Source: Podocnemis expansa
Lineage: Eukaryota; Chordata; Testudines; Podocnemididae
Direction of reading: 5' to 3'
Assembly (NCBI GenBank): GCA_007922195.1
Contig: ML681964.1
Span: 843,150 to 907,149, forward strand
DNA: 64,000 nucleotides
Shown: positions 39,301 through 52,200 of the stretch, in pieces
How the letters are laid out: the number at the start of each line of letters is the position of its first letter
Numbering within the stretch: position 1 is the first letter of the stretch
Notes under the pieces: model-generated
Seen by the model: the letters and a program-made list of their open reading frames with translations, nothing else
The model's database searches: none
Told to the model about the DNA's origin: nothing
Made by a program: the position numbers and the translations under genes

Positions 39301-42300
39301 TCAGCAGTGGCTCTGGTAGCGGGGAGAGGAGCTGGTGACGACAGTCACTGTTGCTTCCTGCCTTGCTGATATAAGCACCTCGCTCACCCTGCACCGCCAC
39401 GTTCCTCAGTTCCCTCTTACCGCCTCCAACTATGGACGGAGTTTGCGGTGACTCTCAAACTTTCCTCAGTGACAACTCTCTATCTAAAAACGAACCTGAA
39501 AACAACCAAAACAGTATACAATGACGGAACAAACATTAAATCAAGCGACCATGGCTAAAATGCCTAATTCATCAGGCTTCAAACGCTGTGCTTCCTGTAA
39601 GGAAGCTATGCAAGCATTGGACGGCCACAAGTCATGTGTCAGGTGCCTCGGGGAGGCACACCTTTCTCAGAAATGCCAGCATTGTCACAACTTAACATCC
39701 AGAACTCGGAAAGACAGGGAAAGAAAACTAAAACTTCTGCTCTTAGAGGGTGCTCTCCGCCCTGCTTTGGACCCCTGTTCCTCTCCTCAACTGTCTGAGG
39801 GAGCGCACAAGCGCCAGTCAGCACTATCGTCACCAGTGCCAGCAAAGAAATCTAAGGGCACTGACACTACAATTAAAAACTTGCAGCTGGAACCTCCTTC
39901 AGGCATGGTAAACCCTGCAAGAGCAGACCCTTCAAAATCATTAAAATCAGACCACGCTTGTTCCACTAAAGTTGCAGCTCTGACAGCGATGCTGGCAACA
40001 GCCACGGCAGCAAACTCTGCACCGGCAATAACGGTGCTGCTGATAACCGCACCGCAGACACTCAGCACGAACCCGGTGCCCTATGCAGTTCTGACACCAG
40101 CACGTCACCCGGCGCCGCAGTTCTTTTCCCCGGCACTGACTATCTTTTCAAACACGGCACAGCTGCCTCTACAACAACCGGACACATGGCTACTGGCCAC
40201 CCCCCTGCCGCAGCAAGATAATCCCCAGGCTTCTCCACTTGAACCATGGCATAGGAAACATAAGAATACGACGAAGCACACCGACTTAAGAGAGGATCTT
40301 GACATACACTCCTCTCCCATATCTCCATTGTTCCAGAGTGACTTTTCCCATACCAGTCCGTCCTCAACATTGTGTTCTTCCCGACGCTTACCTTCTTCTG
40401 GATCTTCCAGTCCTATCTTACTAGAACCAGCAACTCAACAAGTGCTGCAGTTAACAATGCCAAATCCTAGCACTTCCTACCCATGGCCATACCCTCCGTG
40501 GTTTTTTCTACCCCCCTGTACCGGGGGTGAGTTATACTAACTGGCCAAATTATGACACTCTGCAACCTGCACCAAATACCTATCTACCTGGTTAGGTTTT
40601 ACCAAACCCCTTGCAGCAGTACCAATTGCACGCGGCTATAGACACCATGCGAGCACCAATGCTACCAGAACAGCTCGCTGAATCACCAAAGGACCGTTTA
40701 CAACAAACCAAAGCAGATGACCTGGAACAATTTCGAGAACTTTTCAAAAGAGCAGCCGATAGTATGGATATTTCATTAGATGACAACCCTACTACCCAAC
40801 ACAAGCTCTGTAGGATCATGCAAGCAGCAGGTTCCAACAAATGAGCTCTCCTGATGGACAACGGCATTATGGAGCCTGTGACCGCTTTATGGCAGACACC
40901 AGCATCTGCGGCCCCATCCAACAAGAAGGCAGATTAAAAAATACTTCATTACCCCCAGGGGAAGTGAGTTTTTGTTCACTCATCCTCAACTGAATTCCCT
41001 TGTGGTTGAGGCGTCCAATCAACGATCTAAACAAACTTATTCGAGATCCAACCCGGTAAGTAAAGACAATTAAAAAAAAAACTCGACACACTCGGCAAGA
41101 AAGTATACATGTCTGCAGCACTCCGACTCAGGATAGCTAACTATACAGCACTCCTATCAAACTATGACCATCAGTTATACACAAAACTCATAGACTTTTC
41201 CAACTTTATTTCACAGGACAAACAAGAACAGTTCAATTCTTTAATTACAGAGGGTCAGCTGGTCACGAGACTGGCTCTTCAAGCATCTTTAGGTGCGGCA
41301 GACGTTGCCGCTAGGACACTAGGTACAGCAGTCGTCATGAGACGCGCCTCCTGGCTCCACTCTGCTGACTTGCCCAGGCAGATGCAGCACACAATTGAAG
41401 ACCTTCCGTTTGACAAAGATAACCTATTTGGACAGAAAACAAACGATGTAATGCACAACTTAAAGGATTCATGGGCCACTCTACGAACCTTGGGTATCTA
41501 TACCGCATCATCAAAGAAAAGATTTCACAAAAACCAAACTTACAGTTTCAGGTTTCCACAATCTCAGCCCAATCGCCAGGCTGATAATTACAGAATCAAA
41601 TCTCACCAACCCTGTAGGAGGCAAACAAATCAGCCACTGCAAAATTCACAACCAGGCAATCCCAGGCAACAGTTTTGATGGTCAGGTCAAGGGAGTTGTC
41701 AACCATCCAACAGTGGATGACCCACAGTCACCATTACAACCGCTGATCTTCAAAAACAAGTTACAGCCCTTTCTCCATCAGTGGCAGAAAATAACATCTG
41801 AGTCTTGGAGATCATTCAGAGAGGCTATTCTATACCATTCATATTGCATCCCAAAACCCAACACCTCGACCCGTCCCTTTTCAGGGACCCCGGTCATATA
41901 CAACACCTCCAGGAAGAAATCCAACATCTCCTCTATATAGGTGCAATCGAAGAGCCCCCAAGACATCACAGGGGAAGAGGGTGTTACTCTTCATATTTCC
42001 TGACCCAGAAAAAAAACGGGAGGTTGGAGGCTGATCTTAGATCTCAAGAGACTTAATTGATGCATTCAAATCAAGAAGTTCAAAATGGTGACTCTAAACA
42101 CGATCCTCCCATCCCTTCAGCAGGGAGACTGGTTGGCCTCTCTCGACCTGAGGGACGCTTATTTCCATGTCCCTATACTCTCAGCCCACAGAAGATTCCT
42201 ACAGTTCATTTTCCTTTCCAATCACTACCAGTACACAGTACTCCCCTTTGGACTCTGCACGGTAGCAAGAGTATTCTCGAAACTTACAGCCCCAGTAGCC

Positions 42301-45300
42301 GCATTCCTTCGAAAGCAGCACATCGCCATATTTCCTTATCTAGATGATTTCCTCCTAAAGGCGCCCACACGTCTGGAGGCCAACCATGCAGTGCAAACAA
42401 CACAGATCCTATTTCTATCACTAGGCCTAAATATAAATTACAAGATGTCATCACTGCGGCCAGTGCAAGAGATCCAGTTTATCGGAGCCCGAATATACTT
42501 ACCTCTTGCAAGGGCATTTCTCCCCCTGGACAGATATCACAAAATAAAATAGTTAGCCACTACAATTCAGAAATCTACCATAGTCTCTACCCATACTTGC
42601 ATGCAAATGCTTGGTCACATGTCAGCCACTACCTGCCTGGTCAAACATGCCCGACTCCGCATGCGTCCATTTCAACTTTTGGTTCCTCACATGATCGAAA
42701 CGATCCAGCCAGTTTCCCAACAGACTCTTATCCATCCCAGCCACAATCAGGGACACTCTGTCCTGGTGGATAGATCAGAACAACCTGTTACAGGGGGTTC
42801 CCTTCCTACTACCACAACCAGACCTCACCATCACCACTGATGCCTCCCTGGTCGGCTGGGGGGCGTTCTTCCAGGAGCAAACAGCACAAGGCAAATGGTC
42901 CCTCTCAGAGACACTGTTGCACATAAACCTGCTCGAACTCAGGGCTTTTCTAAGGGCATGCTGGAGCTTCCTCCCCACAATCTCAGGCAAAATCATGAGG
43001 ATTCGCACGGACAACAAAACGTGTATGTTTTACATCAATCGCCAAGGAGGAACCAGGTCATGACCTCTGTGTCTAGACTCTGTGGGATTGGTGCATAGAC
43101 CATAGCATTCATCTCTCAGCGGAGTACTTACCGGGCAAAGACAACCTCATAGCCAACTCCATTGAGCCGGTCCTTCTCAAGCCAACACAAATGGGAAATC
43201 TGCAACAACATCCTACAGGACGTTTTCATTGTCTGGGGGTTTCCCACCATGGACTTGTTCGTCACCAGGCAAAACAAGAAATGCAAGCAGTACTGCTCTT
43301 GTGCAGGAAGGGGCCAGGGATCCAGCGGAGACACATTTCTCCTCCATTGAGGAAAAACACTTATGTATGCTTTTTCCCCAATACCGATGATCCCCAAAAC
43401 CCTCCGAAAAATCCAGGAGGACAAAGCAACGGTAATACTAATAGCACCAGCATAGCCTCGACAGACATGGTACACGCTCCTCAGGATGATGTCCAAGGCA
43501 CCGCCAATTATGTTACCTCTTGTACTGAATCTCCTTTCAAAGAACCATGGGACACAACTACATACTCACTTGAACAGACTCCATTTGACAGCCTGGAACC
43601 TAGATAGTTCAATGATTTTAGAACTGCAGTGCTCACACAGAGTACAACACATCTTACTAAACAGTAGGAAACCTGCAACCAGGACTACTTATCTCCACAA
43701 ATGGCATCGTTTCTCCTTTTGGTGCTCCCAACGATCCATCTACAGCCTCAATCCCACGTATCCTGGAATATCTCACGTACCTGAAGGAAACCAACATTTC
43801 AGTAAACTCTGTTAGAGTGCATATAATAGCTATTTCCACTTTGACGATCTAGTAGAGGGTGTCTCGGTATTTGCTCACTGGACAGTCAAAAGATTCATGG
43901 TGGGTTTACAAAGTCTCTACCCACAAGTATGTCCACCTACAACACCATGGGACCTCACAAGAGTACTCAGCCTTGATGGGGCCCTCTCTTCGAACCACTC
44001 ACCATTACCTCGCGCCTACATTTATCAGTGAAAGTAGCCTTTTTGGTGGCAGTCACTTCAGCCTGACGAGTGGGAGAGATTGCAGCTCTCATGGCCTTAC
44101 CCCCCTTAGATCATTTTCTACAAAGATAAGGCTTCTCTGTGACCGCATCCCAAATTTGTTCCAAGTTCTCGTCTTCCTTCCACCTCAATCAAACCATACA
44201 TCTCCCAGTCTTTTACCCAAAACTACACACCACATCATGAGAAAGGGAACTACACACACTTGACTTAAGGCGAACCTTGGCATACTATCTTGAACGAACC
44301 AAACCATTCAGAAAAACACCCAGACTCTGTCTCGACAGCAGAACGTTCTCAGGGCCAGCCCATCTCTAAGCAGAAAATCTCACATTGGATCTCGTCGTGT
44401 ATTCAGACTGCCTATACCATCTCTCAGACGGTTCCACCCAACTTCATACACTCTCACTCCACTAGATCTATGGCGTCATCAGTTGCCTTTCTCACGAGAG
44501 TACCATTGTATGACATCTGTCAGGCTGCTACGTGGGCCTCAACCGATACCTTCGCCAAACACTATGCGTTAGAACAAATTTCCTCTATGGACAGCGCATT
44601 GGGACGGGCAGTACTTAACTCAGTGCATGACATACAATTTGAAGTGCCCACCTCCACTCAGCAGTAACTGCTACATACTCACCTAAAGTGGAGCAGTCAA
44701 GAACACTGTTCGATGAAGAAATGGAGGTTACTCACCTTCGTGCAGTAACCGAAGTTCTTCGAGATGCGTGTTCCCGACATGCTCCACTACCCGCCCTCCT
44801 CCCCTCTACTTCAGAATATTCCGTATCATACATACGGTCTCCGCGGTACGAGGGAACTGAGGAGCGTGGCAGTGCGGGATGAGCGAAGCGCTTACGTCAG
44901 CAAGGCAGAAAGCAACAGCGACTATCATCACCGCCTCCTCTCCCCGCTACTAGAGCCACCGCTGAGAAAAATCTCCAATTCCGGGTGCGGCAGCATGCAC
45001 AGACCTAAAGTGGAGCATGTCAGGAACACTCATCTCAAAGAATTTCGACTACTGTACAAAGGTGAGTAACCTCCATCCCTGAGTCAGTATGGCTGTTCTT
45101 ATAGTCGTCTTTCTGTACATTAGCCTACCTGACTACTGCATTGCACTGGTAGCTCAGTGTCAGCTGATTCCACTGGGACCCCCAAGCCTCTGTTAGTCCT
45201 AGTCTACACTAAAAAGTTAGGTTAATTTAACTGCCTTGCTCAGGAGTGTGAAAATTCCACGCTATTGAGAGGTCACTTTAACAACACCAAAGGCCCTGTG

Positions 45301-46194
45301 TGGGTCAGTGGAAGAGTTGTTCCGTAATCCTGATTAACACAGGTTGGGGAGGTAGATTACCTACATCAAGGGAGAACTCTAGTTCCCTGTCAGGTTAGGT
45401 AGTTTCTATACTGAAGAGCCACAGAGGCGCAGCTATGCTGCTGTAACATTTTAAGTGTAGACAGGCCCCTAGAGTCACTCCTTTCCAGAATGATGTCCCC
45501 CATCCTGCAAGTATGGTCTGTTCTGTTCATTTGGCCATATTAAAATGTAAGTAGAGTGAAGATAATACAGTGTTCTGTTTAATTGCAGATTGTCTCCATG
45601 TTGTTCAGGAAATGCTATTGCTTGCTATTTCATTTGAGCATCAGTTCAAATCTTTAGATGACTGTATGTCTGTAACTCTCCCTTTCCATTCATATTGAAT
45701 AACTGGATTTACATTGGTTAGCTTTTTTCACATAGATTAAACTACTTTTAGTATCTGGTTTAGATTCAATAAACTGAGTGTCTGCAGGCTGACACATCTT
45801 CTTGTCCAGGTGTGCACAACAGGTTGTTTTAAAAAAAAAAAAAAAAACCAAAAAAATAAAAAAAACCTTCCTTTTTCCACTTCAAACAGAACTTTATGGA
45901 ACAGAGAAGCAGAAAAATACTGGAAAGGTCCACTGTTTTAAAGGCAGCCTGTGAAATTTTCTGAGAATCTGCATAAGGGAGAAAATATTTTTTCCCTTGT
46001 GATGCAGTTCTTTCACTCTGATTAGCTGTTAGATCTCTTGACTGTTGGGTATAAAAGGTTCAGGGGTAAATCAAAGTGGGAGAAGAGCAATGCTGCAAGA
46101 AAATTTGATGTACACTTCTTGCTCGTCCCTAGTTGTCTGCTGGTGTCGCATCCCCAGAATACTGATGAATAGAGAGCAGCTGCATTTTCAGTGG

Positions 46195-46230
<36 letters not shown>

Positions 46231-49200
46231 AAAGCGTTGGCACTGCATAGATAGATATATAGATATAGATATATAGATATAGTGTGTGTGTGTGTATAGA
46301 TATATATATGTATATAAAATAAAAGATATGGAAGGAGAATGCAAATTTTGGCTTAGGACAGATGGAGTAGCAATTCTGTGTCAGAACAAGCTGAGTGAGC
46401 TTTTTTTATGCAGATTATTTTTAGCAGCTAAATATGTTTACCATTCTGTTTGTTAAAAGTAGTGCTCCCCAGAGACCAAGAAGAAAATAGCCAGTTAGAT
46501 TTCAGTATGAGAGAAAGTTCTATCTTTTATCTGTTGACAGCCTTTCAAAAATATTTTAGGAGCTGAGGTGGAAGCCTTCCTCCCTTTCTTGAAAGTTTTT
46601 ATATGTCTTCAGATTTCATGTGACATATGAGCTTGATAAAGAGGAATAGGAAGTGAGGGAAATAGTAGAGAAATTTATTTCAGCACTTGTGTATAATTAA
46701 AGAGCAGGCCTCCTGGAAAACAGGAATAAAGGAACCCCAGGGCCTGCCATGTATTGCATAACTTAGTGTTGAACTAAAAATGGGATTGACAGTTGCTAGA
46801 AGGCTGGAGCTGTAATAGCCCACCTACTGGCAGGAGAATCAAATGCACTCTTCTGTCAGCTCTCCCATCATGAGATTTGTCTGAGGGTTCACTCCTGCCT
46901 GCCTGCAGAAAAATTTAATCTGTTTTTGCAGTGAGAAATTCCACAGTAAGGAAGGTGAAGCCTCATGCACGGAAATGAAGCAAACCTTCCTTTAATTCTC
47001 TGTTACGAAGTGGAAGGTATTCCAAAGTGCTGTGTTTAAGGGGTGGAGAAAAAGGAAATTCAGGCTATAAAAGCTTGACCTAATCCTGACATCCAGATGT
47101 GGAACTATTATTTGAAGAGGTGGAATGTACGGTTCAGGTTTTGTTTCAAGAATTTCTGGAAGTTGTGTGCTTTAGAAATGCATGAAACTGGGCAAGAGTA
47201 AAAGGCTACATGGTGAAATAAAAGCACCAGAGATATTTACTCTCATGGAATCTTCTGATACAGAACTGCAGGTGTTAATGTTATCAGGTTTAAAACAGTG
47301 GAATCAGTCTAGAAAACCTCAGCCTGTTGTTCTAATATTTTATGGTAAGATTTATACAGTATAAATCTTAGAGTATCAGTATGATAAACCTGAGAGATGT
47401 CAACCATTTTTACATCTTTCTTATGTTACATCATGCAGAAATCTGCAAAATTTAGGTTTCCCTTCCTTGCCTCATAAGATTAGAATGTATCAACTAAAGT
47501 TCAAAGCTAAAACAATCCAGAACACAATTTGAGGGGGGGTTTTCCCCCATAGATCTCCACAGTAGATTACATGTACTTCATCACATGCTGCTGGTCAGAA
47601 TTTCAAAATCCTCTGGGCAAACCACTAGCAGGTATTAGCTTCTGTTGGTAGAATGTTTATCACTGAGTCTCCATAATCCCTGAGAATTTGCTTCAGGTTA
47701 TATCTGAACAAAAGATTTAGCTTGTGTTGCTTTCTGATTCAGCGTGAAGATATTGGTACAAGATAGCCAGTTCTTATCACAGTACTGGAACACTTCAGGT
47801 TAATAAAATCAAAGTATAATAGAAGTGTGGATTTTCTGAATAAAAGTGTTGATAAAGTAATACAGACTTTTATTTTACTAGACAGATTTTATTGTATTCA
47901 GTGAGTACTTCTAGCCAAAATATTGGCATCTAAATGTACAAAGCTTTTTAACATGTTTCTTGTTGCAGGTTCGTGGACTATAGTACTGTTGCTTTGGCAA
48001 GAACAATATCAGCTTTCTGTAGATTAAAATATACTTTTCGTAGACAGCTAAATGTTCATATAGTGTTTTTATATAGCAGTCCTGAATTTACACATTATTT
48101 CAGCCATTCAGCCTCTTCACAGATTTGAGGTTCAGTGTCCAATTTGGGGTCGTCAGACAACAGTCCCTCTTGGACTGCTGAAAACACTAGTTTTCAACCA
48201 GTGTGCTGTGAGAACAATGTTCCCTCTGAGAGTTGGTGGCAGCTGAGCAACTCATGTTGCTCGCTGCGCTGCCCCCCCCCGCGGGCTTGCTGCACTGCCC
48301 CTCCCCGTGGGCCCGCTCCTGCCCCCCCAGCGGCCCCCCCCACCCCTGCGGGCCCGCTCCTGGCGGCCCGCCCGCCCCCGTGGGCCCAATCCTGGCCGCC
48401 CCCGCACTTGAAGGCCCTCCCGTTCCCGCGGGCCTCCTCCTGGCTGCCCCCCCACTCCCATGGGCCCACTCCCGGCTGCCCAGCAGCCCCCCTGCGCCCA
48501 GCCACCCGGCCGCCCCCCCCTCCCGCCCCCGGCTCCTAGCTGACCCCTAATCCCAGCAGCCACCCCCTGCTCCCAGCGGCCCTCCCCTGCCCCCACTCCC
48601 CGTGACCCCCAGAAACTTACCTTGTGGCTGGAGCCAGATGGCCCAGCCACAGCTCCTGGGGCCAGAGAAGCTCTACGGAGCATGCCCAGATTTTCTGGGC
48701 ATGCTCCGTTAGAGCTTCTCTGGGCGGGAGTTTTGAAAACTCCCAGCCCCAGAGGAGCTCTAACCAGGGACTGTGGCTGCTGGCGATGCGCTGCCGGCAG
48801 CCTGCGCTGTGCTGGCGGCAGCAGCGCACCAGCGCAGCTTAGAGGGAACATTGTGTGAGAACTGTCCAAGTGTTTTTTATGAAATTTTGTACAAAGGTAA
48901 TGAAAAACAATATGAAACAAGTATTGTGTTATCTTAGAATTATAGAATCATAGGGTTGGAAGGGACCTCATAGGTCATCTAGTCCAACCCCCTGCCAGAG
49001 GCAGGACCACTCCCACTAAACCATCCCAGTCATGGTTTTGTCCAGCTGGGCCTTAAACACCTCCAAAGATGGAGACTACACCACCTCCCTTGGCAGCTAA
49101 TTCCAAGGCTTCACCGCTCTCCTAGTAAAAAAGCTTTTTCTAATATCCAGCCTCAACCTCCCTAACCGCAGCTTGAGACCATTGCTCCTCATTCTGTCCT

Positions 49201-52200
49201 CTGTTATTACCGAGAACAGTCGAGCTCCATCTTCCTTAGAGCATCCCTTCAAGTAGTTGAAGGTTGCTATCAAATCCCCCTTCAGTCTTCTCTTCTGCAG
49301 ACTAAATAAGCCTAATGCTTTCAGTCTTTCCTCATAGGGTTTGTGCTCCAGCCCTTTTATCATTTTGGTTGTCCTCCACTGAACTCTCTCTAGCATGTCC
49401 CTGTCTTTTTTTGTAGTGGGGAGCCCAAAACTGAACACAGTATTCTAGATGTGGCCTTACCAGTGCAGAATAGAAGGGAATGATCACATCCCTTGATCTG
49501 CTGGTAATACTTCTTTTGATGCAGCCCAGTATGCCATTGGCCTTTTTGGCAGCAAGAGCACACTGCTGACTCATATCTAGCTTCCCATCCACCATGACCC
49601 CCAGGCCCTTTTCTACACTGCTGCTACTTAGCTGAATGTTTCCCAGCCTGTAGCAGTGCATGGGGTTTTTTCATCCCACATGCAGGATTTTACACTTGTC
49701 CTTATTGAAGCTCATAAGATTTTTATTGGCCCATTGTTCCAATTTATCTAGGTCTCCCTGAATCCTGTCCTTTCCCTCCAACGTGTCTACTGTTCCCCCC
49801 AGCTTGGTGTCATCCGCAAACTTACTGAGGATGCAGTCTATTGCATCCAGATCATTGATGAAAATGTTGAACAGAACTGGCCCCAGGACCAACCCCTGGG
49901 GCACACCACTCGTGACTGGCTGCCAGCTAGACATGGAACCATTGATTCCTACATGCTGAAACCGTTGATCTAGCCAGTTTTCTATCCACCTTATAGTCCA
50001 CCTATCCAACCCATACTTCCTTAATTTGCCAATGAGAATGCTGTGGGAAACTGTATCAAAAGCCTTGCTAAAATCAAGGCATATGACATCAACGGTTCTT
50101 CCTGCATCCAGAAAACCAGTCACCTGATCATAGAAGGAAATGAGATTGGTCAGGCATGATTTACCCTTGGTAAATCCATGCTTACTGTTCCTGATCACTT
50201 TATTTTCCTCTAAGTGTTTGAGGATGGATTCTTTGAGAATCTGCTCCATAATTTTTCCAGGGATTGAGGTGAAGCTGACTGGTCTATAATTCCCCGGATC
50301 CTCCTTTTTCCCTTTCTTGAAAATAGGCACTACATTTGCTTTTTTCCAATCCTCTGGCACCTCCCCCGTTCTCCATGAGTTTTGAAAGATAACGGCCAGC
50401 GGTGCTGCTATCTCATCAGCCAATTCCCATAGCACCCTTGGATGCAGTTCGTCCGACCCCATGGACTTGTGCACATCCAGCTTCTTTAAGCAGTCCCTAA
50501 CCTGACCTTCCGTCACCAAGGGCCTCTCTTCTCCTCTCCCATCTGCCACACCCATGGTAGTGGGCTGGGAGCTGACCCTGCCTGTGAAAACTGAAGCAAA
50601 AAAAGCATTGAGCACTTCAGCTTTTTCCTCATCCTTTATCACAAGGATGCCTGCCCTATTCAGAAAGGGGCCTACACCATCCCTGATCATCTTCTTATTA
50701 ACATACTTGTAGAACCCCTTTTTGTTATCCTTTACATCCCTCGCTAGCCGCAACTCCATTTGTCCTTTGGCCTTTCTGATTTTATCCCTGCAGTCCCTAG
50801 CGATATCTTTATATGCCTCCTTGGTCATCTGACCAAGCTTCCACTTCCTGTAAGCTTCCTTTTTATGTTTAAGCTCAGAGCAGAGTTCTCTGCTAAGCCA
50901 TTCTGGCTGCCTCACATGTTTGTTCTTTCTCCTAATTGGAATGGCAACTTCCTGTGCCCTTAGCAGGGTTTCTTTAAAATAGAACCAACTCTCTTGGACT
51001 CCTTTCCCCCTTCAGATTAGCTTCCCAAGGGATCCTGCCCATCAGTTCCCTGAGGGAGCCAAAATCTGCTTTTTTGAAGTCCAGGGTTTTTGTTTTGCTT
51101 CTTTCCTTCCCTCCTTTAATCAGTATCCTGAACTCAACCATGTCATGGTCGCTACTGCCTAGCTTGCCATTTACCTCTATGTCCCCGATCAATTCTTCCC
51201 TGTTTGTGAGCAGCAAGTTGAGTGGTGCAAGGTCCCTAGTTGGTTCCTCTAGCATTTGTACTAGAAAGTTGTCCCCAACATTCTTTAAAAATTTCCTGGA
51301 TTGCCCATGCACTGCTGTATTGGCCTCCCAGCAGATGTCAGGGTAATTGAAGTCCCCCATGAGCACCAGGGCCTGTGATCTAGAAGCTTCTGCTAGTTGT
51401 CCATAGAACACCTCATCCACCTCCTGCTTCTGGTCTGGTGGTCTATAGCAGACACCCACCACAACATCCCCCTTGTTGCTTTCCCCTCTCATTGTAACCC
51501 ACAGACTTTCTACTGGCACGCTTCCACTTCTTAAATACTTATCCAATGAAAATTACAACTTACAAACTTTGTGAAAATAATCATCAAATTAAAAGCAAGG
51601 TATCAGTCTCTCAATTCTAAAATGTAAACATTCTAAACACAGGTGGCCAAGGGGCACAACTGAGATGACGTGCATTTTTTCCCTGGTAGATTTGAAACAT
51701 TAATACCTTTGATTGTTCTTTAGCTTGTTGTATGCTCTGTGTTGGAAACCTCTCTAGTATGACTGTAACCATAGTCAACGTAAGTAAATATGATGTTTAT
51801 GAGCAATCAGTTCAGCTGAAAAAAGTGGGTGTGCTATGGAATTGTCTCATTGAAGTGTGCAATATTACTGAAAAGGTTGAGAACCACTGGCTTAAAACCA
51901 TGAACGCTGAATCCTTAGGCAGTGTTTATAAAGTTTATCATCATGTATGCCGTATAGAAGTCAAGTCTGAGTGGTATGATCTTTTTTGGGGGGTGGGGAT
52001 GGCGGGGAAGGACTCTGGTCTTGTTATATGTATAACAAATAATCAGCTATGCCAACACAGCAATTTTTTTGCCCGAATCCTCTTAAAATGACTTGCATGT
52101 CTTTTTGAGAATTTGCTGTTTGTATTTATTAATATAAAAACTGTACAATTAGATTTGGATGTGAAACTGCAATTTTTTTTGCCTTTCCTCTTCCAGGTGC

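Larger units (their letters stand above)
39224..45076 (+). mobile_element. Complete-structure DIRS1-like retrotransposon (5.85 kb)
   Basis: Has every DIRS hallmark: inverted terminal repeats (39224-39412 and about 44842-45076), an internal complementary region (44681-44788) whose halves are complementary to the two element ends, and ordered gag, RT/RNase H and tyrosine-recombinase reading. The junction in the internal region (GAAGAA next to ATGGAGG) gives the borders: TTCTTCATCG on the left and AACCTCCAT on the right. No target duplication, as expected for recombinase insertion. Stops and frameshifts in all three genes make it inactive. It split an older CR1. Confidence 0.88.
37590..45560 (-). 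mobile_element. Old antisense CR1-like LINE block, split by insertions
   Basis: Pieces in order on one strand: about 37590-37735, 38705-38890, 38975-39223, 45077-45195 and 45471-45560. Each recalls consecutive parts of a turtle-type CR1, for example GATCTCCTGCATAACACAGG, AGTCTGAATTTGTCTGG, GGCTCTTCTCTGAACCC, TGTCAGCTGATTCCACTGGG and TCCCCCATCCTGCAAGTATG. Breaks correspond to other elements. No usable coding frame. Confidence 0.65.
48936..51548 (-). mobile_element. CR1 LINE, 5'-truncated, antisense to CNOT10
   Basis: The - strand runs from a truncated endonuclease through RT to the 3' end CCAACCCTATGATTCTATAA, a typical CR1 terminus. It is the best-preserved LINE here: two frameshifts (about 51005 and 49410) and in-frame stops (49671 and 49097) interrupt ORF2. 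Inserted in the outer hAT (48185-51889). Confidence 0.92.
48185..51889. mobile_element. hAT element, outer host of nested hAT and CR1
   Basis: Left CACTAGTTTTCAACCAGTGT; right (reversed) CAGTGGTTCTCAACCTTTTC. Flanks GCTGAAAA (48177-48184) and GCTTAAAA (51890-51897) agree at 7 of 8. Net length without the two insertions is roughly 450 bp. Confidence 0.8.
24217..52196 (+). other. CNOT10: CNOT10 intron 13 (28 kb nested transposon field)
   Basis: Donor GTAAGT at 24217, acceptor CTTCCAG ending 52196. Over half is identifiable mobile DNA: hAT-in-hAT, MITEs, antisense DIRS with a Penelope insertion, an old CR1 split by a sense DIRS, then hAT-in-hAT with a younger CR1. Plain stretches without recognised repeats are 25670-27119, 27370-28625, 35021-36280, 36830-37590 and 45560-48176. 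The last carries a TG microsatellite. Confidence 0.85.

Noticed and set aside
39224..45076. Treating the DIRS as two LTR retrotransposons
   Set aside because: Terminal repeats are inverted, there is no PBS or integrase, and an internal complementary region plus HxxR/Tyr recombinase motifs are present.
48194..48920. Open frames up to 222 codons, Pro/Gly/Ala-rich
   Set aside because: Product of C-rich composition in a 639-bp hAT; both strands are open at once and the frames cross the element border.
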